Assembly (NCBI GenBank): GCA_013813605.1
Contig: JACCRL010000220.1
Coordinates: 1 to 22,108 of the forward strand
DNA from: Gemmatimonadaceae bacterium
GTDB lineage: Bacteria; Gemmatimonadota; Gemmatimonadetes; Gemmatimonadales; Gemmatimonadaceae
DNA: 22,108 nucleotides
Reading direction: 5' to 3'
Shown here: positions 6,689-13,425 of the stretch, piece by piece
Layout of the letters: each line of letters opens with the position of its first letter
How positions within the stretch are numbered: the first letter of the stretch is position 1
Made by a program: the position numbers and the translations under genes
Notes under the pieces: model-generated
Seen by the model: only the letters and a program-made list of their open reading frames with translations
The model's database searches: none
Told to the model about the DNA's origin: nothing

Positions 6689-7425
6689 GCGTTGGCCCCT
6701 CCCGGCAGCACGTCGCGCGGGGGAGGGGTGCGCTTGCCGCCGAAGAGAAAGATGAGCGCGACACCGGCGACGAAGCCGCCAATGTGCGCCATGTAGGCGA
6801 CACCACCCGCCTGCGTGCCGGCGACCGTTACCTGACTGAACACCTGCAGCAGTATCCAGAGGCCGAGCACCATGAACGCCGGCATGTCGACAATCGTCCG
6901 CATCATCAGAACCTTTACCTTCCGCTTCGGAAACAGCACGAGATAGGCGCCGAGCACGCCGGCGATGGCACCCGACGCGCCGAGGCCGGGGATGATGGAG
7001 TCCGTCTTGAACATGATGTCGGCGATGCTGGCGGCCAGTCCGCAAACGAGATAGAAGACGAGGAACTTCACGTGGCCGATGCGGTCCTCGATGTTGTCGC
7101 CGAATATCCAGAGGTAAAGCATGTTGCCGCCGATGTGCATCCATGATGCGTGCATGAACATCGACGACAGCAGGGTGAGATAGATCGGCGTCGGGCCGGG
7201 GTAGAGGCGTATGGGAATGCTCTTCCCGCCGGCCTCGACCATCTGCACCCCGGCAAGATCGGTGTTGTGGGTGAGCTCGAACGGAACGGTGCTGTAGCCG
7301 TTGATGAATGGTTCGCCCAATCCCAGCTCGAGGAGCCAGACGAGGATGTTCACCGCGATCAGTGCGTAGGTGACAAGGGGGACGGTGTGGCGGTCCGTAT
7401 TGTCGTCGCGCAGGGGCATTACCAT
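6685..7425 (-). CDS. Rhomboid-family intramembrane serine protease
   Basis: A 246-residue inner-membrane protease with about six transmembrane helices. The oxyanion-type motif HIGGN lies at 97-101. The catalytic serine is in GLGASGAIAG (Ser151) and the catalytic histidine in AHIGG (His214). It cleaves substrates within or near the membrane; targets are unknown. A long loop after the first helix (about 36-80) follows the usual L1 position. The ATG at 7425 has a GAGGA site 6 nt upstream and is preferred over the ATG two codons later. The gene is divergent from the M20 peptidase, sharing a 129-nt gap, and overlaps the convergent zinc-ribbon gene by 4 nt. Confidence 0.92.
   Translation of the reverse strand: MVMPLRDDNTDRHTVPLVTYALIAVNILVWLLELGLGEPFINGYSTVPFELTHNTDLAGVQMVEAGGKSIPIRLYPGPTPIYLTLLSSMFMHASWMHIGGNMLYLWIFGDNIEDRIGHVKFLVFYLVCGLAASIADIMFKTDSIIPGLGASGAIAGVLGAYLVLFPKRKVKVLMMRTIVDMPAFMVLGLWILLQVFSQVTVAGTQAGGVAYMAHIGGFVAGVALIFLFGGKRTPPPRDVLPGGANA
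6696..6728 (+). terminator. GC-rich inverted repeat just after the bactofilin/zinc-ribbon unit
   Basis: CCCCTCCC (6696-6703) pairs with GGGAGGGG (6721-6728), 8 bp around a 17-nt loop, starting 8 nt after the zinc-ribbon stop. It lies inside the 3' end of the convergent rhomboid gene and could reduce plus-strand read-through. No T-run follows, so termination is unproven. Confidence 0.3.
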
Positions 7426-7554
7426 GTCGGGTCCTCGGTTTGCGAAGAGTCTGGGGCGGAAACGCGCCTGATTAAGGTGCGCCGGCCATCGGCACGCGGT
7501 AAGATTGAGCAGCGATCCCGCGACCAGGCAATCTCCTCAGCACGGATAAAACGA

Positions 7555-8955
7555 ATGCTTCGGCTGTCGATCAGTTTCCTTGGACTAATCTCCGTCTTTG
7601 GCAGCGCGGCTTTCGCGCAAACCCGCACATCGCCGGCCGATTCCGTGCTGGCGCGGTCAATCTTTTCCGAGCTGATCGGAATCCGTTCCGTGTCGGGTAC
7701 GCGCGAGACGGTAGACGCGGCGAAAGCGGTAGTGGCGCGGTTGCGCGCGGCGGGGTTCAGCGAGCAGGATGCCTTCGTGACGGGGTCGGTCGACACCGTC
7801 GGCAACGTTGTCGCCCGGCTGCGCGGTCGCGGACTCGGCGAACCGATCCTGCTGATGGCGCACATGGATGTCGTCCCGGCGCTGCGCGAAGACTGGTCGG
7901 TCGATCCTTACGCGATGAGCGAGCGGGATGGGTGGTGGTACGGTCGCGGTACGGCCGATAACAAGGAAGGAGTGACGACGATCGTCATGAACATGATCCG
8001 CTGGAAGCGCGACGGGTTCGTCCCCGATCGCGATATCATCGCGGTGCTGACGGGTGACGAGGAAACGCTGTCCGATCAGATCGACTGGTTCGCCAGCGGT
8101 GCCGGCCGCCGGCTGATCGGGAATCCGGCGCTGGCGGTCAACTTCGACGCTGGTGGCGGAACGATCTACGATGGACGGCCCGCTGTGCTGGATGTACAGA
8201 CCAGCGAGAAGCTGTATGTCACCTACAGGCTGACGGTGCGAAACAAGGGCGGACATTCGTCGCAACCGCGCGCGGACAACGCCATTTATGCGCTCGCTCG
8301 CGGGCTCGCGCGTCTCGCGCTCTACCAGTTCCCGATCGAGCTCAACGCTACAACCCGCCTCGCGCTGGAGCGGTCGGCCCAGTTCGAGCCGGACAGCGTT
8401 GCGCGCCTGATGCGCCGCGCCGCGCGCCAGCCGATGGACAGGTCCGCGGCGGCGCAGCTGACGCGCATCACTCGCTTCAACGCCCAGCTGCGCACGACAT
8501 GTGTCGCAACGCGGCTGGCCGGCGGTCACGGCGATAACGCTCTTCCCCAGATGGCGCAGGCGACCGTCAACTGCCGGGTTCTTCCGGGGACGGATACCGC
8601 AACCGTGGCGCGCGCTCTGCGTACCGCGGTGGCGGATACCGCGGTGCAGGTGACCGAGGCACAACCCGCGACGGTTTCGCCGCCGTCACCGCTCACGCCC
8701 GGGATTCTGAGCGCAATCGAGGAAACTGGTAAGCGTTTCTGGCCCGGCGTCGTCGTCGTACCGGTAATGTCAGCGGGCGCAACCGACGGGATGTACATCC
8801 GTAAAGCGGGCATTCCCGTTTACGGCATCGGCGGGATTTTTACGGCCCCCGACGAAGCGCGCGCACACGGCCGCGACGAGCGCGTCGAAGTCAGGCGGTT
8901 TTACGAAGGGCTGGAATTCGGAAGGGCGATCGTCGAGAGACTTTCAAGGAGGTAG
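7555..8955 (+). CDS. Secreted M20-family zinc metallopeptidase
   Basis: The frame is open upstream, but ATG 7555 begins a clear signal peptide (MLRLSISFLG...GSAAFA, cleavage near residue 21) and has GGA 8 nt upstream, giving 466 residues. M20 metal and catalytic residues are visible: AHMDVVP (His103 ligand, Asp105 catalytic), RGTADNK (Asp135 bridging), TGDEE (Glu169/Glu170), and AHGRDE near the C-terminus (last histidine). The dimerisation or lid domain starts near GGHSSQPRADN. The family removes amino acids from peptides or hydrolyses amide-linked conjugates; a periplasmic carboxypeptidase or dipeptidase is likely. The 95 nt after the stop hold no gene. Confidence 0.92.
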   Translation: MLRLSISFLGLISVFGSAAFAQTRTSPADSVLARSIFSELIGIRSVSGTRETVDAAKAVVARLRAAGFSEQDAFVTGSVDTVGNVVARLRGRGLGEPILLMAHMDVVPALREDWSVDPYAMSERDGWWYGRGTADNKEGVTTIVMNMIRWKRDGFVPDRDIIAVLTGDEETLSDQIDWFASGAGRRLIGNPALAVNFDAGGGTIYDGRPAVLDVQTSEKLYVTYRLTVRNKGGHSSQPRADNAIYALARGLARLALYQFPIELNATTRLALERSAQFEPDSVARLMRRAARQPMDRSAAAQLTRITRFNAQLRTTCVATRLAGGHGDNALPQMAQATVNCRVLPGTDTATVARALRTAVADTAVQVTEAQPATVSPPSPLTPGILSAIEETGKRFWPGVVVVPVMSAGATDGMYIRKAGIPVYGIGGIFTAPDEARAHGRDERVEVRRFYEGLEFGRAIVERLSRR

Positions 8956-9050
8956 GGCCGGCGCAGCCAGGTCAGGCCCGTCTGAATGGTTACTTCATAT
9001 CTGCTCGATCCGAGCGACCGCATCTTGTCTGTCGACGCTGCATGGCCACG

Positions 9051-9650
9051 TCACGAGCAGCCTTCGACGTACTCAACAGGCGGGCGGACACCAACGCGGT
9101 ACCTCAGCACACGCTTTCCATCGGTCTCGAAAACAGTTCTGAACGCGCTGTCCCGCGCCGCCGACGGCTGGACGGTCAAATAGTGGCCGCTCGTGTACTT
9201 GTGCGGCGAGACGCGCATGCGCTGCCCGTATAGCGTGGCGATGCGATCTTCGCTGTCGCCGATGCGTGCACCTGCAGCGGTCGCAAGTTTCCCGCTTTGC
9301 ACATCGATGCGCCCGATTCTGCCGTCGTTGACCATCACCATCACTCCCGCCGGCAGTCCACCGGTCGCGGCGTAAGAGCAGCCGGAGCCCTCAGCACCCT
9401 CCGGGACTGTAAACCGCGGGAGGATTGCGCGGGCCTCGGAAACGGACATCCCGGCCCGCAGCCTGCCAATTCCGAAATCATTGATCGCCCACTCGCCGGA
9501 AGGGGGAGAGGCAGCGACGGAAGCGATCGCCGCCGGCGCCGCGGCGACACCGGGACGTGCTGCCCCCGCCGAATCTTCCGCCGGCGCTGTGCAGGAAAGG
9601 AGAGTCGTGAATACGCCGAGAGGACACACGCGCCTCAGCACCCTCAGCAT
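9051..9650 (-). CDS. Lipoprotein of unknown function, 199 aa
   Basis: The frame is open further upstream over the carbonic anhydrase gene, but the ATG at 9650 has a GAGGG site about 7 nt away and starts a lipoprotein signal with lipobox LLSC (lipidated Cys20). An Ala/Pro-rich linker follows. From about residue 52 (INDFGIGRLRAGMSVSEARAIL) there is a small domain of the type found in exported proteins that track ion or solute content, with a repeated GxI/GRIDVQSGKLATAAGARIGDSE-like pattern. I cannot name the family. The gene lies 22 nt after the carbonic anhydrase stop, so the two are probably co-transcribed. Confidence 0.75.
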   Translation of the reverse strand: MLRVLRRVCPLGVFTTLLSCTAPAEDSAGAARPGVAAAPAAIASVAASPPSGEWAINDFGIGRLRAGMSVSEARAILPRFTVPEGAEGSGCSYAATGGLPAGVMVMVNDGRIGRIDVQSGKLATAAGARIGDSEDRIATLYGQRMRVSPHKYTSGHYLTVQPSAARDSAFRTVFETDGKRVLRYRVGVRPPVEYVEGCS

Positions 9651-9672
9651 TGAATTTCCCTCTGCGCCGGAT

Positions 9673-10380
9673 TCACGATGGAGCGCCGTCAAAAAAATCC
9701 ACGACACCGGTCTCGAGCGAGTACTCCGCACCGACAACGAGCAGGCCGTTATCCTGGATAAGCTCCTCGAGAACCTGGGAGCCGTGTCGAAGATGATCAA
9801 CCGATGTACGGATGTTGGCGCGCACCGCCCGGTCGACGAGCGCGTCGGAGTCGGTGTCCATTCCGCTGGCCAGCAACCCCTCGAGCGCTGGGCGGATGCG
9901 GTCAACGATGGACTGCAGGTTGCGCGACTGATTCCCGGTTGGCGCGCGCATCTCCTCGAGGGTCGCGAGGATAGCGCCGCACTGCGAATGCCCGAGAACC
10001 ACGACCAGGCGCGTGTCGTATCTCGCCGCGGCGAACTCGACGCTTCCAACCTGCGATGGCGCGACGATGTTGCCGGCGACGCGGATGACGAACAGGTCGC
10101 CGAGCCCCTGGTCGAACACCAGCTCCGCCGGGACGCGCGAGTCGGAGCAGCCAAGTATGATCGCGAACGGCTGCTGGCCGGTAGCAAGCGCGGTGCGGCG
10201 GGTGTGGCTGACGAAAGTGTCGGCGCCGCTCACGTTTGCGGCGAACCTCATATTTCCCTCGCGCAGGCGCTCGAAGGCCTCGCGTGCCGGAATCACTTCA
10301 GCTGCCGGCGCTTCAACGGACGCACCGCGCGACCGCCATCGTGACCGCGGGAGCGACGAGCAGTGATAGCGTCGCGACAT
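9673..10380 (-). CDS. Beta-class carbonic anhydrase, N-terminus doubtful
   Basis: Interconverts CO2 and bicarbonate. The zinc ligands and catalytic pair are present: CSDSRVP (Cys78, Asp80, Arg82) and GHSQCGAI (His131, Cys134). The conserved domain starts near residue 30 with AREAFERLREGNMRF. The first 24 residues are Arg/Ser-rich and unlike an enzyme N-terminus. One frame over (10313-10390), the same DNA encodes a hydrophobic stretch (ANVATLSLLVAPAVTMAVA) that looks like a signal peptide and ends at a TGA just where the enzyme begins. A one-base frameshift near 10313-10325 may therefore separate a signal peptide from the enzyme. No ribosome-binding site precedes the ATG at 10380. If frame-corrected, the enzyme would be periplasmic. 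Confidence 0.85.
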   Translation of the reverse strand: MSRRYHCSSLPRSRWRSRGASVEAPAAEVIPAREAFERLREGNMRFAANVSGADTFVSHTRRTALATGQQPFAIILGCSDSRVPAELVFDQGLGDLFVIRVAGNIVAPSQVGSVEFAAARYDTRLVVVLGHSQCGAILATLEEMRAPTGNQSRNLQSIVDRIRPALEGLLASGMDTDSDALVDRAVRANIRTSVDHLRHGSQVLEELIQDNGLLVVGAEYSLETGVVDFFDGAPS

Positions 10381-10549
10381 TCGCGAGCACGGCGAATGTG
10401 GATGAGGCGCAGCACGATTATCTCAGCCAGACAGATATCCTCAACGGTTGCGGTAGGCAGCCGAGGTCATCGTAAGGAAACCACTGCGCCACGGCAAGAT
10501 GTATCTTGGCAGAAATAGCTCGCCCTTCGAAACAAGACATGGAGAGAGG

Positions 10550-11038
10550 ATGTCGAAGACCGCGCACGAGTATTCCGCCCGGATCGTCTGGGATGGCAAT
10601 ACCGGTGACGGAACCGCCACCTACGACGGCTACGGCCGCGAGTATCGCGCCCTTGTCACCGGAAAGCCCGATCTTGCCGGCACGGCTGACGCCGCTTTCC
10701 GGGGGGATCCGCACAGGCACAACCCCGAGGATTTGTTTCTCACCGCCATTTCATCCTGCCACCTCCTCTCCTACCTCGCGCTCTGCGCGCGCCGTGGAAT
10801 CGTTGTGCTCGCCTACGAGGACGAGGCCTGGGGCAGGATGGTTGCCTCGGAAAACGGCGGAGGAAAGTTCGAGGAGGTGGTGCTGCGGCCCCGCGTAACG
10901 ATTGCAAACGAAAACGACCGCGCGACTGCGGAACAGATGCATGACACCGCGCACGAGCTGTGCTACATCGCCAACTCGTGCAGCGTGCCAATCAGGCACG
11001 AAGCTACGATTGTAACGAGTGCCACGACACCCAGCTGA
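10550..11038 (+). CDS. OsmC/Ohr-family protein
   Basis: The frame opens at 10499, but the ATG at 10550 has GGAGAG right upstream and begins a typical family N-terminus, giving 162 residues. Members are cytoplasmic thiol peroxidases that reduce organic hydroperoxides with two cysteines. Both are present: Cys70 in AISSCHLL and Cys144 in ANSCSVP. The NPEDL motif (58-62) also matches the family. The SSCH and NSCSVP contexts fit the OsmC-like branch rather than classical Ohr. The upstream 169 nt separate it from the divergent carbonic anhydrase gene and may contain promoters for both. Confidence 0.88.
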   Translation: MSKTAHEYSARIVWDGNTGDGTATYDGYGREYRALVTGKPDLAGTADAAFRGDPHRHNPEDLFLTAISSCHLLSYLALCARRGIVVLAYEDEAWGRMVASENGGGKFEEVVLRPRVTIANENDRATAEQMHDTAHELCYIANSCSVPIRHEATIVTSATTPS

Positions 11039-11082
11039 TCCTCGTGGTCGATGACATCGCGGTCGGTCGTGCAGTTTCCGAG

Positions 11083-11115
11083 GCCTGGATGCGGGAATCT
11101 TCCGTCAGGCCAGGC
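11083..11115. terminator. Possible terminator hairpin between convergent genes
   Basis: GCCTGG (11083-11088) pairs with CCAGGC (11110-11115) around a 21-nt loop, in the 82-nt gap between the OsmC-like gene and the convergent membrane-anchored gene. The stem is short and no T-run is present. Confidence 0.25.
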
Positions 11116-11120
11116 TGAAG

Positions 11121-11720
11121 TCACCGAATTGCGCTGCCGGTCGGAGATGGTTCCGCGGTAGTGAGGGTCGAGTCGAAAAGTGCCAGCATCTGTCGCTCGC
11201 GATAGGCGAACGTCCCGATGAGGCTGGCGAGGCCTCCCGTATTGGAGGCGATGGCAGCCGGCCCACCGCGGTAGATCTCCGAATAGATCAGCTGTCCGAC
11301 GCTTTGTGCCTGTTGCTCGTATCGTTGCTGCTGCGCGTAAGCACGCGAGAAGCTGAGGACTGCAGGATACGGCATGTGTGACAGCACGCCCGTCTCCGCC
11401 GCGACCTGCCAGGCGGTTGACGAGAGTTGCGCCGGAGCGACGAATCCGCGCGAGAACGTACCGGGATTCGTGGGCCTGCCGGCCTGTCGTTGCGCGCGTA
11501 AAGTGTCGAGCAGGCCGGAGTGATATTTGAACGCGCTCGAGAGGGCAGCGCGATTCGCGCTCAGCTCTGCGGTGATCGCGCGGTTCGCAGCGCTGGCCTC
11601 GTTGCGGTGCCGTCTCGATTCCCGCCATTCGTTGGCGGCGAGTGCGAGCACGACGCCGAGCACGACGAAAATCGCTTCAAATAGCGCGGGACCGGCATGT
11701 TCCCGGATGCGGATGTCCAT
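11121..11720 (-). CDS. Membrane-anchored protein of unknown function, 199 aa
   Basis: The frame is open upstream, but the ATG at 11720 has GAGGA just upstream and starts a sensible protein: MDIRIREHAGP, then one membrane helix (ALFEAIFVVLGVVLALAAN, about residues 12-30) and a charged region (EWRESRRHRNEA). The rest is mostly helical, Ala/Gln-rich and probably periplasmic, with no recognisable catalytic motif. The REHAGPALFEAIFVVLGVVLALAANEW style is familiar from many uncharacterised bacterial membrane proteins, but I cannot assign a function. It is divergent from the HTH_42 gene, 67 nt apart. Confidence 0.7.
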   Translation of the reverse strand: MDIRIREHAGPALFEAIFVVLGVVLALAANEWRESRRHRNEASAANRAITAELSANRAALSSAFKYHSGLLDTLRAQRQAGRPTNPGTFSRGFVAPAQLSSTAWQVAAETGVLSHMPYPAVLSFSRAYAQQQRYEQQAQSVGQLIYSEIYRGGPAAIASNTGGLASLIGTFAYRERQMLALFDSTLTTAEPSPTGSAIR

Positions 11721-11787
11721 CGGTCCTCGGTGATGAAAAAACGGTCGATCGGCTCTGGAGGAATAAATTATCACCAGCCGTGATGCC

Positions 11788-12876
11788 ATGAACCAGGTAC
11801 ACATCGTCCGCGAGAGGATGGCCAACCAGTTCCTCACTACGCCCGGCTTCGCCAAGGCGAGCGAAGTCGTGCGAGCGATGGGAGCGGTGCAGGCACAGGA
11901 TTACAGCGGTGCGAAGTGGGCGCTGTCGCAGCGTGCTGCCGGCGCGTCTGATGACGTCATCGAGCGGGAGATCAGTGCGGGGAAGATCCTGCGCACTCAC
12001 GTCCTGCGGCCGACCTGGCACTTCGTCGCGCCGGAAGACATCCGCTGGATGCTCGCGCTTACCGGCCCGCGCATCACCTCGGCGATGGCGTCATACAATC
12101 GACGCCTCGAGCTGACGCCCGCCGTGCTGCGGCGCAGCAACGACGCGATTGCGAATGCGCTGTGCGGAGGGAACCACCTCACGCGCGCCGAGCTGGGCGA
12201 GGTTGTGAGCGGGGCGCGACTCGGCAGGATCGCGGGACAGCGGTTGGGCCACGTAATGATGCAGGCGGAGCTTGATGCAGTGGTGTGCAGCGGGGCGCGA
12301 CGGGGCAACCAGTTCACCTATGCGCTGCTGGATGAGCGTGCGCCGCCGACAGCCACCCTCGACCGCGACGAGGCGCTGCTCGAGATGACGCGCCGCTATT
12401 TCACGGCGCGCGGCCCGGCGACGCCGCGGGACTTTTCCTGGTGGTCTGGCCTGACGGTCGGAGACGCGAGGCGCGGCATCCAGATCGCGGGCCAGGAGCT
12501 CGAGCAGCTATCGCACGATGGGCACGTGTACTGGTTCAAGCCCAGGGCTCGGCCGGCGCCGAAGGAATCACCGACCGTGCACCTGCTTCCCAACTACGAC
12601 GAATACTTCATCGGGTTCAGGGACCGGAGCGCGATCGCGCAACGGCTTGGTCACACACGGCTGGTCACCGGCGGAAGCGCGCTCATCTCCCACATCGTGC
12701 TCGTGAATGGCCAGATCGCCGGTGGCTGGAAGCGTGCGTTGAGGGGAAACAATGTCGTCATCGTGCTGAGCCTTCTTTCGCCTGTGACCAGACCCGAGCT
12801 GGCGCGCATCACCGCTGCGGCGCGAAAGTTCGGTGAGTTCCTTGGCATGCCGGTGGACTTGCAGGGCGGTGCCTGA
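11788..12876 (+). CDS. Winged-helix HTH_42 (AlkZ/YcaQ-like) protein, putative DNA glycosylase
   Basis: A 362-residue cytoplasmic protein of the HTH_42 superfamily, which includes the AlkZ and YcaQ/AlkX DNA glycosylases that remove bulky or cross-linked alkylated bases. The family catalytic QxQ motif is present as VQAQDY (Gln35, Gln37). RTHVLRPTWHFVAPEDIRWML (about 69-89) and LLPNYDEYFIGFRDRS (about 265-280) are characteristic. The ATG at 11788 is the first start after an in-frame TAA. GGAGG lies about 25 nt upstream, too far to be an ideal ribosome-binding site. Family members are often annotated only as winged-helix DNA-binding proteins. Glycosylase activity is inferred from QxQ and is not certain for this branch. 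Confidence 0.8.
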   Translation: MNQVHIVRERMANQFLTTPGFAKASEVVRAMGAVQAQDYSGAKWALSQRAAGASDDVIEREISAGKILRTHVLRPTWHFVAPEDIRWMLALTGPRITSAMASYNRRLELTPAVLRRSNDAIANALCGGNHLTRAELGEVVSGARLGRIAGQRLGHVMMQAELDAVVCSGARRGNQFTYALLDERAPPTATLDRDEALLEMTRRYFTARGPATPRDFSWWSGLTVGDARRGIQIAGQELEQLSHDGHVYWFKPRARPAPKESPTVHLLPNYDEYFIGFRDRSAIAQRLGHTRLVTGGSALISHIVLVNGQIAGGWKRALRGNNVVIVLSLLSPVTRPELARITAAARKFGEFLGMPVDLQGGA

Positions 12877-12918
12877 CGCGATGAGCTCGGCCAAGGTGGA
12901 CTAAGGAGCGCCTGGCAA

Positions 12919-13383
12919 TCACCCCAGTGCCCGCACGGAAGATTCCACTTCCTCGACGTGTCCCGGAATTTTAACCTGGGGGAAGATCCGCGCGACGCGT
13001 CCATCCCGCCCAATGATCACAGTGGTCCGCTCCACTCCGAGATATTTCACTCCGTACATCGACTTCTCTTTCCAGATGCCGAACTCGTCGGCCAGCCGGT
13101 GCTCCTCGTCCACGAGCAGCAGAAAGGGAAGAGAATGTTTTGCCTTGAACTTGCGATGTGACTCCAGCCCATCCGGACTCACTCCCATCACCACCGCATC
13201 TATTTCCCCGAACCGGGGAAAGGCGTCGCGAAACTCGCACGCCTCCTTCGTTCAACCGGAGGTGTTGTCCTTTGGATAGAAAAAAAGGATGACGTTCTTT
13301 CCGGCGAGCGAGTCGAGGGTCACCAGGCTCCCGTCGTCTGCCTGGAGCGAAAAGCGCGGCGCCGCGTCACCTTCGTTGATCAT
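12919..13383 (-). CDS. bcp: Peroxiredoxin (BCP/PrxQ type), probable selenoprotein with in-frame UGA
   Basis: Read through one TGA (13252-13254), this frame gives a normal-length 154-residue BCP/PrxQ thiol peroxidase, which reduces H2O2 and organic peroxides. The N-terminus has GDAAPRFSL, then ILFFYPKDNTSG, the TGA as codon 44, and TKEACEFRD. In this family the codon after PG/SG and before T is the peroxidatic cysteine, so the TGA most likely encodes selenocysteine (Sec44). The resolving cysteine is kept (Cys49). Downstream sequence (VMGVSPDG, LPFLLLVDEE, ERTTVIIGRDGRV) is intact and in the same frame. The ATG at 13383 has GGGAG 7 nt upstream. Two hairpins follow the TGA. The gene lies 42 nt after the amidohydrolase stop. 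Alternatives are a sequencing error or a nonsense mutation, both less likely given the exact position. Confidence 0.85.
13203..13243 (-). promoter_or_regulatory. SECIS-like hairpins downstream of the in-frame UGA
   Basis: On the minus strand two hairpins follow the UGA. The first pairs 13243-13235 with 13231-13228 plus 13226-13222 (9 bp, one bulged G at 13227), with a GTT loop 17 nt after the UGA. The second pairs TTTCCCC (13221-13215) with GGGGAAA (13209-13203) around a GGTTC loop 37 nt after the UGA. Bacterial SECIS elements are small stem-loops just after the UGA with a G/GU-containing apical loop. The first has the better spacing and the second the better loop. Confidence 0.55.
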
Positions 13384-13425
13384 GTTTCAGCTCCCTCGTT
13401 TGCATGGTCTTCGAAGATAGTTGAT

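Noticed and set aside
8956..9050. Short ORF starting at 8986
   Set aside because: It runs antisense through the lipoprotein gene and has no supporting signal.
12919..13194. Stand-alone 91-aa protein starting at a GTG
   Set aside because: It starts inside the peroxiredoxin fold and lacks the catalytic half; the same frame continues upstream through one TGA to a proper start with a ribosome-binding site.
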